A stretch of 33,801 nt of DNA from Hamiltosporidium magnivora. Lineage: Eukaryota; Microsporidia; Dubosqiidae. The stretch is from the NCBI GenBank assembly GCA_004325065.1, contig PITI01000024.1, positions 1 to 33,801 on the forward strand, read 5' to 3'. The translations under genes were made by a program, and so were the position numbers. Positions 21,401 to 32,146 of this stretch are shown here, one piece after another (positions within the stretch are counted from its first letter, which is position 1; every line of letters starts with the position of its first letter). Below the pieces are notes generated by a model. It made no database searches and was not told the DNA's origin. It worked only from the letters and a program-made list of their open reading frames with translations.

Positions 21401-24400
21401 ATTTCAAATATAATTCATAAAATAGATAAAAACTCATTAAAATCACTGAATACAAACAATAAAATAGAAAAGAATACACTTTTATATAAATTTTTGCACT
21501 TTTCACTGTTTAATTTGGAATATTCTAAAATATTTATAAATGGACAGACGGTATTTGAATCCTTATTTTTATTTGTGTTTTACGAAATTAACGAAAATAC
21601 AGATGTTCTTAAAAAATTTATACTTAGGCATTCAGTTACTAATGTTACGCCTTTGTATAATATTTTGATTTCCAATATTAATATAAATATTAATAAAGAA
21701 AAAAAATTATCTTATAGAAGAGAAAATTTACTTTTGTTCCTTTCATTTGATAACAATATGATAGAAGAAAGCATATTTTTATATTTAATTTCCTTAGTGC
21801 GGTTATCCGATTATTCGAATATATTTAAAAAAATGGAAATATATCAAATTTATGGATTTAAAAAAGGGATTAGTCTTATAACTGATAAGAAATATTCCTT
21901 GGAGGTGAAAAATAATTTTTTAAACTATTTATATTTGTATTTGAGATTTTTGTTGGAAGATGACCTTTATTTTTTATATTCTTTGATCTATATGAGCAGA
22001 AATTATAACAATTTCTCTGAATCGGTTTTTCAATATTTCTATTCTAAGCTAATTATCTATGAAAGCCATACGAGTCACACTGATTTCCTTTTAGACGAAA
22101 GTAACATAGATTTGAAAAAAATGATTGTTCTTGATGTTTTTGATGCGACAAAAGTTGATAATATTTTTATTCAAATAGTATCTCTGCAATTTTTAACTGA
22201 GATAATATATACATTTCCGTATTTGATTTATATCATAAATTATTTAGATATAATAAATACTTATTATAAAAAAATGATTTATCATGTTCTTGATGACAAG
22301 TTTTGTTTGGAAAATCAAGAAATCTGGTATTTGAATTTTAAAGTAGGATATTTTTTTACAATTTTACTTTATCGTTTGGATGAAGAGTTTATGTCCAAAT
22401 TGGTTGAAAATTTCTGCAAAGGACTTAGAAGTTCTGATGTAAATGAAGTTTATTCTATGATTACGTTTATTTACAAACTTTTTTTGTCAGAAATATGCTG
22501 TTGCAGATATTCTCATAATATTATTTTTACTGATAATAACTTTTATGACTTAAACTGTGAAAACAACTTTTTCGAAAGAAGAATTCAGATTGTAGGTAAA
22601 TTTATGGAAATGGGACTTTTAATTAAGTTAATTTCGGTATATAATATGCATGAATTCATGTATTTTTATGTGGCTAAAATCATTGATTTCGTTTTTAATC
22701 TGGCTAAGAATAAAAAATATATTTTGCGAACCAAATTTCTCACAAATAATGCTTTTAGTGGAAGCTCATCAAGTAAAAATATGATTTTTATTCCAAATTT
22801 TCTGGGGCAAGTAAATTTACACGAAATAGAGCAAGTAGAATTTGATATTAATGGAACAAAGCAAAGACAAATCCTTTTAAATGTTATGAATCGGGTACTT
22901 TTTAGATTGGATTTTGGTTTCAAAACCAAAAACCATTTAATTATTTCAAAATATAGATTTGCTTATAGTTTTATGATATTTAATGCTCAAATCCAAACGA
23001 AGAAATATGATTTTGGCATTGAAGAAATTGATTCGATTGCATTGTTTACAAAAAAATTTGATCAAGAATTTGATAAACTAAAATTTATGAAAAAAATTTC
23101 GGAATATAACCTTTCGAATTTAACATTGAAAGATTTGGCCGGGAAAATCGGATTAGAAAATTTTATAGAAGTTAAGAATAATAAAAACCAACAAAATTTG
23201 CAAAATGAATCACTGGTTCAATTTTTCATGTATTCCAAAGGAAATATCAAAAGTTTTTTACAAATCAATAATGATTTCACAATTTTAGAAACACATTCCA
23301 AATTTATAAAAACTTTAGATGCAAAACAGCTTTCATATATATTTTCCTATCTGTTATTCAGAAGTGAAAAGAATTATTACATTCTGTCTATAAATATTTT
23401 AAAAAATATTCTCCGTGTTTGCACTAAAAACAAAATGATGGAAGAATTCTATTCTTGTTTTGTCGAAATTATAAAGTCTTTTAAAACATATAATGAAGAT
23501 AAAATTGTTAAGGAAAAATTAAAAACAATGTGGAATATAGTTGAGGGATTTGATCTCAGAAAAGTATTTGAAAACGATTTTTTTATCGTGGAGGTATTGA
23601 TAATAACTATGCGAATTGTTTCAAATGACAAAATAAGTAATTTTGATGGAGACTCGGATTTTAGAATTTTATTTGATTCTATTTTTGACCAAAGAAGCAA
23701 TTCATCCTGTTCATCCATCGATTATCTAATCAAAAACATCCACGAAATCAATTCAAAATGTACAAACTTAGGTTTTTATATTGCTATTGAATTAATTTTT
23801 ATATTTACCAAAATGATGGAAAATTCGATTTTGAATTTACTTATAAATTCAACAGATAGCTCTAGAAATTCCATTGATAATTTTTATCTTCAAGGTTTAG
23901 AAAAATTGATTTGCAGTTTAGATAATTTTTTTATCGAAACGACGTCTGAATTAATAGATTTTATACATTATTATTTGATCCAAATATCAGATATTCTTTT
24001 GCAGAATATTTTCACAAAATTTCTAGAAATAAAAAACATCGATTCTGAATATTTTTTTGATCTATATATTAAACTTATTATCAAAAACAGCTCAATGTAT
24101 TTAAACATTAGGGAAGCAATATTCGAAAATCAATGCTTTGAAATGAAAAGATTGAGTTTTATTTATAGCGACTTTTTATGTTTAGTATTCGATATTAGTA
24201 ATTCAAATTTTGTCAGAGAGATCAGAACCAATCATTTTTCGACTAGTATGTATGATTTATATTATTTTTTTGAATATATTTACAAGTACAAACAAAATAA
24301 ATCCACTTCCTTGGATTTATTTCCTTTCATTAATATAAATACAAAATTATTGATTTGTAAAACTAGACATTTAATAAGCACAGAATTTAAGGTATTTTAT

Positions 24401-25450
24401 ATTATTATTGAAGTAGAACGCAGATATTTATTAAATTCTACGTTGTGTAACATTTCATCTTTTAACAATGAACTTTTGAAAGACGGTATTTGGCAAATAA
24501 AATTTGTGTCGGAATTAGGTGAAGGAGTCGGTCTTACTCATGATTTTTTTACTCAATTTGGAAAAGAAATTGACCGATGTTTATTTTTTGAGGCATTTAA
24601 AAATTTAGATTTTTATGATCGATCTAAGATTGAGAACGAAGATGACAATTTTATAAAAAAATTATATTATTTTACTGGTCTAATTATGGGAAAAAGCATA
24701 ATGATGAATACGATTTTGGGGTTTGATTTCATCGATTCATTTTATTTATATTTATTGAAGGATACATTCACTGTCGAAGATCTTAAACATGTCGACAAAG
24801 AATTCTATTCAAATATTATTAAAACCAGAAACGAGACAAATATTGCATCACTTGAATTGACATTCAGTATATCTTTCGGTAATTCTGTTAATACTTTAGA
24901 ATTTGTACCAAATGGCAGTAATATATCAGTTAATAATTCGAACATAGAGAAATATTTACAGATTGTCACAGAAATTAAACTTTTTAAGAACATGATTGTG
25001 TATTTAGAAGAAATGAAACGAGGATTTAAATTTATAATGAATGATTATTTAAGCGAAATGTTTACGCTGGAGGAGTTAAAATTATTAATTGAAGGTGTAC
25101 GTATCATAAACATTGATATCTGGAGTTCTTCAACAAAATATACTGGAGAGTTTCATACAAATCATAAAGTTATAGTTTGGTTTTGGAAATTTCTTCGAGA
25201 ATCGTGTGAGGAAACACAAAAAAAAATTTTATATTTTGTGACTGGGCTCGAAAAGCTACCAATAGATGGATTCCATTCTATTAAATTTTATGAAAATCCA
25301 TTTACCATTGAATCTTCTTTCAATACAAATTTACTTCCTTATTCACAGACATGTGCAAATTTACTGATTATTCCTCTCTATGAAGATGAACAAACCTTGG
25401 TTAAAAATTTGATGATAGCAATAGAGATTACAGAATACGGTAGCCTCTGA
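18404..25450 (+). CDS. TOM1: Giant HECT-type E3 ubiquitin ligase (Tom1/HUWE1-like)
   Basis: The enzyme takes ubiquitin from an E2 onto its own cysteine and passes it to target proteins. The HECT domain fills about residues 2005-2348. Visible landmarks are ELGEGVGLTHDFF, YYFTGLIMGKSI, VPNGSNISV, ELKLLIEGVRIINIDIW, IVWFWKFLRE, YFVTGLEKLPIDGF and LPYSQTCANLL. The last contains the catalytic Cys2317 (codon 25352-25354) and is followed by the usual short C-terminal tail. The VPNG, WFW and FVTG motifs fit Tom1/HUWE1/UPL1 better than Ufd4/TRIP12. Near the N-terminus LCRWSNLLKRYDD (44-56) and LKHTSGHELYEFNHEI (94-109) resemble the start of that family's armadillo-like region. The 2000-residue middle is helical and unassigned, and no long acidic tract is evident. 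It is shorter than yeast Tom1 (about 3270 residues). Family is certain; orthology is probable. Confidence 0.93.
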   Translation: MNFMKKNKMVKNLISKIICENMLEESVFQLLNDDLFQNIGQTSLCRWSNLLKRYDDNLLSYSRLYFNRKIQSKMFETPIKFKLLYIFKILILILKHTSGHELYEFNHEISVYMYSYDLDISYYSRLFYNEYFSSTRINSQDCIYNFLKQSDSLAYLERNYKLTVDAQNKKISCDFMYEKYKDKKILLEIGSLVLENRNSFKNDSIFEIQSKITNFTSEMAEILKYEYFKNTELQKLLALDILLTNILLKLCHNFNENIIECGIIFFIYSDINEFLTDALYISFHILLYHNQSYDKILFNSEIDYHINNFAICENISKENGFPIKEIFMYNFLFLLKDFVGKDLTIIDNEIQELIITKSFRIDKIYQKMNLIIQRMLEQETLQIHIDEINLNIFMSSFETLIDALILFDSNNSFCTKIIEEESYDSTIMNTFWFLGKLSSMNVINNFDLENKIVISFSESLIKLLENEKHFNRDLMDIIISDALACSIIENLEKHKIRQMNLIDKLFEYYFTENTSISSVTFDNIYSLIKITVKLQINELNVTIVDNLIKFFFTNIEFSLLLYKENLKLKFENRKFINILNSIPNAMLNLDYMVKYISNENNYKIIDLDLFNIYKSSFYADKYVEKLHKYFEDKDKTAVDIFLYYELHLKNLLGFLNNLLKSSYLSLVVQSSNYIDQLIRNPENLFFSRSKIIIWDIAKHISQKTSASQDTSEFFDKFLAFTLDKVICNSLSKNHYNSSSEIKISKLLCYFIDFFVYFNENFKYICEIRNPLLKKELYIKLLQIFKIIYSEIICSIDISSIKTWLIFKEENLSNENIKNIFMSQEITIKELFELCYVSLLNILPKFGLQYTQRLFNSFIPQDTPYVLEINHETRSLDWNLFYMFYLQLRYNFLVIDSFFNEIFDMFCELSNFALKYSKKHEIYKKDTYNIILKSFELFMFGINKMNRSNQGCYSAKKILKFINDNIEIFSANIFMDIFTNKIMQYPNLRTILSDINLFETISNIIHKIDKNSLKSLNTNNKIEKNTLLYKFLHFSLFNLEYSKIFINGQTVFESLFLFVFYEINENTDVLKKFILRHSVTNVTPLYNILISNINININKEKKLSYRRENLLLFLSFDNNMIEESIFLYLISLVRLSDYSNIFKKMEIYQIYGFKKGISLITDKKYSLEVKNNFLNYLYLYLRFLLEDDLYFLYSLIYMSRNYNNFSESVFQYFYSKLIIYESHTSHTDFLLDESNIDLKKMIVLDVFDATKVDNIFIQIVSLQFLTEIIYTFPYLIYIINYLDIINTYYKKMIYHVLDDKFCLENQEIWYLNFKVGYFFTILLYRLDEEFMSKLVENFCKGLRSSDVNEVYSMITFIYKLFLSEICCCRYSHNIIFTDNNFYDLNCENNFFERRIQIVGKFMEMGLLIKLISVYNMHEFMYFYVAKIIDFVFNLAKNKKYILRTKFLTNNAFSGSSSSKNMIFIPNFLGQVNLHEIEQVEFDINGTKQRQILLNVMNRVLFRLDFGFKTKNHLIISKYRFAYSFMIFNAQIQTKKYDFGIEEIDSIALFTKKFDQEFDKLKFMKKISEYNLSNLTLKDLAGKIGLENFIEVKNNKNQQNLQNESLVQFFMYSKGNIKSFLQINNDFTILETHSKFIKTLDAKQLSYIFSYLLFRSEKNYYILSINILKNILRVCTKNKMMEEFYSCFVEIIKSFKTYNEDKIVKEKLKTMWNIVEGFDLRKVFENDFFIVEVLIITMRIVSNDKISNFDGDSDFRILFDSIFDQRSNSSCSSIDYLIKNIHEINSKCTNLGFYIAIELIFIFTKMMENSILNLLINSTDSSRNSIDNFYLQGLEKLICSLDNFFIETTSELIDFIHYYLIQISDILLQNIFTKFLEIKNIDSEYFFDLYIKLIIKNSSMYLNIREAIFENQCFEMKRLSFIYSDFLCLVFDISNSNFVREIRTNHFSTSMYDLYYFFEYIYKYKQNKSTSLDLFPFININTKLLICKTRHLISTEFKVFYIIIEVERRYLLNSTLCNISSFNNELLKDGIWQIKFVSELGEGVGLTHDFFTQFGKEIDRCLFFEAFKNLDFYDRSKIENEDDNFIKKLYYFTGLIMGKSIMMNTILGFDFIDSFYLYLLKDTFTVEDLKHVDKEFYSNIIKTRNETNIASLELTFSISFGNSVNTLEFVPNGSNISVNNSNIEKYLQIVTEIKLFKNMIVYLEEMKRGFKFIMNDYLSEMFTLEELKLLIEGVRIINIDIWSSSTKYTGEFHTNHKVIVWFWKFLRESCEETQKKILYFVTGLEKLPIDGFHSIKFYENPFTIESSFNTNLLPYSQTCANLLIIPLYEDEQTLVKNLMIAIEITEYGSL

Positions 25451-28400
25451 ATGATTAAAAATATTTTATTCCATAAAAAATAATTTTAAAAACTAATATT
25501 TACTCCGTAAAAAAACAATTAAATTTTATATTTTTTTTACTAAAAAGCTAGCTAAATAACAACAATTAAAATAATTTTAAAGCAGAATATGGACTTGAAA
25601 TCCCAAAAACAAATAGGCAATATTATCAAGGCATATCTATCCATAATTTATTATAATTTAATTTAACTGCAACTTACATACGTTTTTCAGTTTTTTATAT
25701 AATTAGATAAAAATTTTAGATTAAAATTATATATACATTTTAAAAAAATAATGGCGATATTTAAGATTTTTCAAATCTGTGTGCTTTTATGGTAGAAAAA
25801 AATCAACAAATGGTTTGCCAAGGTTATTATAAATTTATCTCTTATGTAAGTTTGAACTTTCAAAAAGTGAATAAATAAATAAAATATATGTTTTTGAAAT
25901 CTAAAATTATTAAAATACAAAAATGTAAATTATAAAGATTTCTAGGCAAGATAAAAAAAATTCGATTACTAACCAATATTGGAAGTTACTATATGCGCGT
26001 TCAATAAAAATAAAAATTCGAAAATGTATTTATTTATAAAAGAATTTTATTTTCTTCATCATTTTTTTCTATATTTTAATTATTCTCCAAATATCTAAAC
26101 GTCTGCTAAAAATGACCAGAAGTAAATAATACGAATATCAGAACCTATTCCATAAATATTTCTAATTATCAAGGCAAAATATTATACAAGCTTATAATTT
26201 GTATTTCTTCTAAAATCATTGGTATAAATGGAATCGACGATATATCTAATAATTGCTCTATTTCATCCAGCCTTGAATTCAAGGATTTCTTGCAACAATG
26301 AAATTAATTTCAGATACACCTATACGAATATATGAGTTCTTGAAAGAAATTTGCATTTTTATGTATCTTTTTAACATGTCCTGCAAATCATTGTAAAATA
26401 TTATTACTCGAACTTTATTCACAAAAAACTATTCAATGGATAAATACTACCAGTTATTTGATTCAAAGTAAGTACATATAGATTAGATTTTAGTACAAAC
26501 AAATTGAGTTTATTGTAAAGGTTTTGATACAAATTCTATATTTGCTGTTGCATTCGGTTAAAAAAATATCTGTTTGCAAAATATTACAAATTTTGGAGAC
26601 CATTCTATACTTTAAACTTTCCGAATATTTTGGATTGTGTTTGTATAAATAAAATTTTGGGTAATATTTCGAATGTACAAATAAATTTTGAATTCATATA
26701 AAACTAATTTAGAGTTCTATTGTAAGGAACACCAATTCGTATCTGAAATAACCAAATAAGGAAATATTATAGCTAAAAATCTGTATATAGTTTGTTCTTA
26801 TGAAATTCATGACTTGCAATTTCTTCGAATTTTCTTTTTTGGCTTTTTATACGTTTTCTTTTAATTTAAATCTATAAAGAATAATGTGAATGTTTGAAAT
26901 TATAAAACGATAGAATACGAAGCTACAGAATAGCCTTTTTTTAAGTGAAGTAGTATATTTTTTGATTAATATTGGATAACTTAGCAGAATTCTTACTTTA
27001 TTCATATTTTCATAAACAATTTTTATGATTGCATCTTACTTTCTTTGCTCGTCTTTCCACAAAAAGTGTATATTAACATATCTTCATAGACAAAATAAGC
27101 AAAATCATTGCATATTTTTGGAAATATTTAGCGAATTTGGGAACTGTTAGTTCATAGACTTAGGGAGCAAAAAATATTGTTTTTAAAGCGAACTATTAAG
27201 CATTTGTTCAAAATAATGTCATTTTCGGATTTTCTAATAACCGTACAGTCTGATGATGTAATTTTTTCCCCTTCGAGATTTTTTAGTTTGTATTTGCAGA
27301 ATTTATATTTTTGAGGCGAAATTTATTAAGTTTGAGCTATTCTATAATATTACTACCAAATGTCATAAATAATTCATTGATAAGCAGAAATCTATATTGT
27401 TTTTCAAAAAAAGGATATTCAAAAACCACCAATTTTTGCTTTTCTTATATACATCATATTTTCTTGAAAATCTTAAATTTATTTGATGGAAATATTTGTA
27501 AGTTCAATTTCAAGATGATGCATTAATCCCAGCAGATTCTACAGTCTCGAAATGTTACTTTGTCTGCTTCTTACTGAAATAAAATTTTCTAATTATCATT
27601 TCTTAACCAAATGCATCAAAATTTTTTATAAGAAAATTACAGAATTAAGACGATCGAAGCTATAAAATAAGTATTTCGATAACCATCTTTAATTTTAATA
27701 ATGTTACTTTCCAAAATAAAAAATACACTTTATTAGACTTAAAATAAATTTACTACAAGAATATTAATTCTCTAAAAATCTGTTATTAAAAACTTTTTTA
27801 GAACGTTATTATTCTTCACAAAAAAGAAAAGGAAAATATAATAATTAAATTTCGCAGAAAATATTAGGTATATTATAAATAATCAAGAGATCCTAGATAA
27901 TCTAACTTGTATTTTTTGAATAATTTTATAACATACTTACAAATATCATGTTAATTTCAAAAAAGTTTAAATTGTAAGCTCGATCTTCGAATTATTAAAA
28001 ATTAAATTAAAAATTACAATTTGAAGTGTTAAATCATATCTTATGTTAGGATCTTACTTTCAGCTAGAATAATTTTAAATTCAAAAAAAAGATCATTGAA
28101 TCAAATTATTTAATTTTTCATTTATCTATATAATTTACTGAAAGTTGTAGATTTTTAAATTTGTAAGTAATTTGTGCATCTTATGCTGAAAAATATAAAT
28201 AATATTTCAAAAGCTATTAAAATGAAATATGATATTGGACAATTGAATTCAAAACAATTGTAATGATGTATTTACTGAGTTTATAAAGTTTATAATATCG
28301 ACTTAATAAAACACTGACTTAATTTAATTCTGATATAGTTGGAATATCAGTGAAAACCCATTTGTTTTATATAAATTTGTCTCATGTAAGATAAAAAATA

Positions 28401-29052
28401 GTTTTCGGTTCGGTCTTGGCAAAAGTCGCAAATAAAAATTTTGTAACATTAGTATTCTATTTACAAAAAAATTATGAAAAATGATTGCTTTATTTTGAAT
28501 CTGGATGCCAAGTTTTCACTACTATGTAGGAAAATTTAAAAACAGAACCAGTTCGACTTTTTTCCAAAAAAACTTACAATTTTCTATGAAAGTCACTATG
28601 CTAGTTTGCTATTTATTGTATTGTTGGAAATATAAAATGATTATTAACGGGTGGATTAATCTTTAATAGACAAATTAATAATACAATTCTTTATTTTACC
28701 CAATTTGCAAAGAAATAGTCAAAAAATATCTACAAAATAGCGAATTTGAATCTATTATTTTGAATTAAATAGTAAATCAAAGTAGAATCTTGATTCTTTG
28801 TTTTTAAATAAAATTATTTAAAGATCATATTAAGGCTTTCTTTAAATAAAGAAACATTTCAAGTCCATTTTTAATCTTCTTTTTTTGTTTTGTACACTGC
28901 GAATTTTTTTATTATACAAAACAAGTTATGTACCAAAGTATTATATTGTTGATTCGAAAAATATAACCAACATATATTTTTTTATTTCATTGATTACAAA
29001 GCATCTTTTTAATTTAATCAATAGAAAAAATAATAAGCGCAATGCAAATCTT
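25451..29052. other. 3.6 kb of A+T-rich DNA, nothing recognised
   Basis: The longest gene-free stretch in the window. Only very short chance frames occur, such as 71 codons at 27311, with no family resemblance. I found no tRNA-like fold, no tandem array and no recognisable element piece. It may be heavily decayed mobile DNA, given what surrounds it, but that is inference. Confidence 0.55.
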
Positions 29053-29489
29053 TATTCAAAAATATCACAAATTTTTAAAACAGTGGCAAATGTTAGATTT
29101 GTTTTCATGAGATTAACACATTTCTAGGTTTAACATAAATAACTGCTACCCTACACTCCATAAATACCATCTGCAATACCTACATTCCAACGCCTTTCAT
29201 CTAACACGTGTGTAGAACCTAACTAATGGGCGAGGCAGTTACCCGGAATTCGTTAATGTCCGTTGCATGAAGTGTGATCGAAGGCCGAAGCCTCCCTCTA
29301 GGCTCTCTCAAGACTATGCAGCATTCCCACTTACTCTACACTTTCTGAACCCAATAAAGTTCTAGCTAAGATATATTTCAGAGACTTACATGGGTCCACC
29401 TAGACAGTACAATGTCGTAACAACAGGTATCACCTGCGACTTAGCTCTCCCGGCTTTTAATGGTTTTTTGTTTTATATCTCCCAGGCGC
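29053..29489. repeat. Dispersed repeat, copy B (left part only)
   Basis: It aligns with 9635-10067 of copy A with many substitutions but few gaps. Shared blocks include AGAGACTTACATGGGTCCAC and ATATCTCCCAGGCGC. The match stops right after CAGGCGC, where unrelated A+T-rich DNA begins, so this copy lacks the right 295 bases. Identity is lower than between copies A and D, suggesting an older insertion or a separate subfamily. Confidence 0.85.
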
Positions 29490-30034
29490 CTCAATACAAA
29501 CAAATATAAAATATTTATAATATAATGAATATATAAATTAATATCTTAAATAATAAAATTTAAAGTTATAAAATTTAATCCAAATTCTGATAGAAAAATA
29601 CTTTAATTTAAGTAAAATAATATATTGTTTAAAAAATGACCAACTTCTTCGGGCTGCAGCTCTTTATGAACACCAGCATCTACAGTATATTATTTAATAC
29701 ATATATAATACAATATCATATATAAAAAGGGTAGATTAAAAATAGCAAAAAAACTGTTTTAATTAAAAAATATTAAGATAAATATAATGAACAGAATATA
29801 TTTATTATGACTTTTTAACATATTTTTTATAATAACTTAGAAATAAGAAAAATAAATTAAAAATTACAAAGAGATTGCACTAACCGTGTAATCTCATACT
29901 TACGAGTCTAAATTTTTTATAAGATAGTAAGCTAAAATTTTTTAAATATATATTTAATAAAATGAAATTTAAATAGCTTTCAGAATCGAATAAATATATT
30001 TAATCTACTGGAAATGTATAGAAAAATGTAAAAA
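29490..30034. other. A+T-rich 3' flank, nothing recognised
   Basis: About 545 bases between repeat copy B and the stop codon of the next gene. The only compositional anomaly is a short G+C-richer island at about 29640-29690 containing GGGCTGCAGCTC, of unknown origin. Confidence 0.5.
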
Positions 30035-31096
30035 TTACGTTTGTTTTAGACATATTGATTCCAATCCTGTATATTTAAATCTTTTCCCGTTATTATCATG
30101 CTTGTAAACATTTTTGTTGAACAATATATATTCACCAATTTCTAATTCTAATCCATTAAGTACAGAAATATATAAATCAATAGATTTTTCATTTATGACT
30201 TCTGTTTCTGTTATGAGATTTATACCTTCTTTTTCTAAATATATCAAAGAATTATTTTTTAACGAACCGCAATAAACTTTTTTACCATTTGCTATAAAAC
30301 AGGTATCGAAATATATAAAAAACATTTTGTTGTCTTTTTTATAAATGGAAATTTCATTAGAATTATTTTTTTCAATTCTTTCTTCCATGTATTTAAGTAT
30401 ACTTTCCTCATAAGAAAATGCTTCTTTCATCCAATCGTAAAATAAATATTTTTTTATTCCGTTTGCAAAAACAACTTCGAAATAAATTTGTGTATCTTTT
30501 TCTAAAAGTCTAGATAAAACCGATTCTTTAATTAAATATAAACAAGAAGATGAAATAGAAGTTTCTTTACCTTGAAGTGAATCTAAATCATTGGTTTTAG
30601 AATAATCAAGTATAAATGAACATAACTCATCATATTTATTTCTTTTTTTGGGTATAAAATTATGAGATATTGGTAAAGTTATTGGAACAGTATTATCTAT
30701 AACATTTATGATTTCACATTTAATTTCTTTTTTCGTAATTTCTTCTATTTTTTTGTATTTTTTAGAAAGAATGTCTTTAAATTTCGAATTTAAATTTTCT
30801 GAAAACCATTTATTTACATGAAAAAAGGCGGTATTTTTTTTAATCTGTTTTCTTATATAATTCTGGTTATTCCATGAAGATCCGTCTGGAAATGAAATAT
30901 CATATATAGAAGGAATAGAATTTTTCCCTATATAACGGTTTTTATAAAACAGAAAATTTTCATATGAAAAATTAAGTGAAAATGTTTTCTTAGAATAATA
31001 TCGTAAATTTTCTTTCTTTGGTATTTCAATTTTTGTAAGATTGTTTTCTTCATTTTCTTCAGAACTAGAAGAACATAATATATAATTGTCAGACAT
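30035..31096 (-). CDS. Unassigned protein, 353 residues
   Basis: I do not recognise this protein. From the chosen start it begins MSDNYILC followed by a Ser/Glu-rich acidic patch (SSSSEENEEN), then a basic, aromatic-rich stretch and a mixed alpha/beta body. There is no signal peptide, membrane segment or known catalytic motif. Segments such as QIYFEVVFANGIKKYLFYDW and the beta-rich C-terminus (ELEIGEYILFNKNVYKHD) suggest a folded, soluble, probably cytosolic or nuclear protein. The frame also allows a start 12 codons earlier (31132), but the inner Met is preferred: a CCC motif lies 8 bases upstream of it and inside the longer frame. Composition matches neighbouring genes. It stands alone, over 4 kb from the nearest other intact gene. 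Confidence 0.8.
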   Translation of the reverse strand: MSDNYILCSSSSEENEENNLTKIEIPKKENLRYYSKKTFSLNFSYENFLFYKNRYIGKNSIPSIYDISFPDGSSWNNQNYIRKQIKKNTAFFHVNKWFSENLNSKFKDILSKKYKKIEEITKKEIKCEIINVIDNTVPITLPISHNFIPKKRNKYDELCSFILDYSKTNDLDSLQGKETSISSSCLYLIKESVLSRLLEKDTQIYFEVVFANGIKKYLFYDWMKEAFSYEESILKYMEERIEKNNSNEISIYKKDNKMFFIYFDTCFIANGKKVYCGSLKNNSLIYLEKEGINLITETEVINEKSIDLYISVLNGLELEIGEYILFNKNVYKHDNNGKRFKYTGLESICLKQT

Positions 31097-31104
31097 AAAT
31101 ATGA

Positions 31105-31107
31105 GGG
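31105..31107 (-). promoter_or_regulatory. CCC motif that decides the start of the unassigned gene
   Basis: The coding strand reads TTTACCCTCATATTTATG, with 8 bases between CCC and the inner ATG. The motif falls between two possible start codons and so argues for the downstream one. Confidence 0.55.
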
Positions 31108-31132
31108 TAAATTCTAAATATAAATTTTGCAT

Positions 31133-31779
31133 TAAAAATACATATCGATTTCAAAAATATAAATTGAGAAGATTAATATTTTCGCGTTCTAAAATACCAA
31201 GCCATATTTTCTATATAATTTTTAATTTTTATAACATTTATTATTTTTTATAAATTCCTTTTTTGCAAAACCTCTATGTTCTTATCATTTCCTATTATTC
31301 TTATCTATCCTCTGATATCACACTGTTGCTCAATTTCTCCTATCCACATTATCTTAACATTTGATTTGAAATAATATATTAAGACGTGGTAAATTTGGAC
31401 ATAATGGCAAATGAAATATATTTTTTTGTTTTTACTTCTTTTTTTTTTGCAGTTTTCTGGTTTTGTTTTTCTTAATGTTTTCAAAACGCAAAAAGTATTT
31501 TAAATATTTAGATAATGGCTTAACTAATATAAAACCCCATATAAATTTAGTCTAAATTTTACTTCTTCTTTTTTTTTTATTTTTTTATTTGACACGTAAA
31601 CAAACATATGTAGTAACTAAATGCTAAAGAATAAAGTGATAAAAGCAAGAAAGAAAAAGAGGTTCCGGCCAACATATTCGAAAACAGAGTAAAATAATTG
31701 TGTTTAAGTCGGAAGATACAGCGATGAAAATGTTACATATTTATGAATACTCAATTTAATTGACACTTAAAAAAAATAT
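31133..31779. other. A+T-rich upstream region with T-runs
   Basis: About 650 bases upstream of the unassigned gene. It contains long T-runs (around 31435-31450 and 31565-31590) and no frame. The right end may already belong to the integrase remnant that follows. Confidence 0.5.
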
Positions 31780-32146
31780 CTACGGAGCTTTTAGACAATT
31801 AAAAAGGCTTCACAGCCATAAAAGATTCATTCCATTTATGTTTGATAATTTTGGTATTCCAGTGACAATACAATCTGATAACGGTCGAATTTCAAAAATA
31901 CACTCCTTGGAGAGCCCATCGTTGACCTAAATATTTAGTATACATAGAAGAATATACAAAGCAATATTTACAGTCGTATTTAACATGTAGATCAGGCTAT
32001 AAAAATATTATTAGCAAAAAAAGTGCATTTTTGATGAGAAAAAAATGATTTATTTATCTTAAAAAGTTTTTTATGCATACGCAAGAGCCTTAAATAGTAT
32101 AAATGGCAAAGCAGTATTTATAGTTCTGTTAGATAGCCAAGATTTA
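31780..32146 (+). pseudogene. Integrase remnant of a Ty3-like (LTR-retrotransposon type) element
   Basis: Two pieces survive with the spacing expected of a retroviral-type integrase. The first, 31838-31885, reads MFDNFGIPVTIQSDNG, the block holding the second catalytic Asp. A one-base shift then gives FQKYTPWRAHR, comparable to the (H)PQ..NG..ER segment that normally contains the Glu. The second, 32068-32145, reads VFYAYARALNSINGKAVFIV, resembling the Y...N...GKSPFE block that follows the integrase core in Ty3-type polyproteins. It differs from the integrase at 14.8-16.1 kb. No long terminal repeats or reverse transcriptase were found nearby. Confidence 0.5.

Noticed and set aside
27311..27526. 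71-codon plus-strand frame in the large gap.
   Set aside because: Short, A+T-driven composition, no motif, no C-run upstream; expected by chance in 3.6 kb of such DNA.
28885..29127. 80-codon plus-strand frame.
   Set aside because: Its 3' end runs into dispersed repeat copy B and the sequence resembles no family; likely chance.
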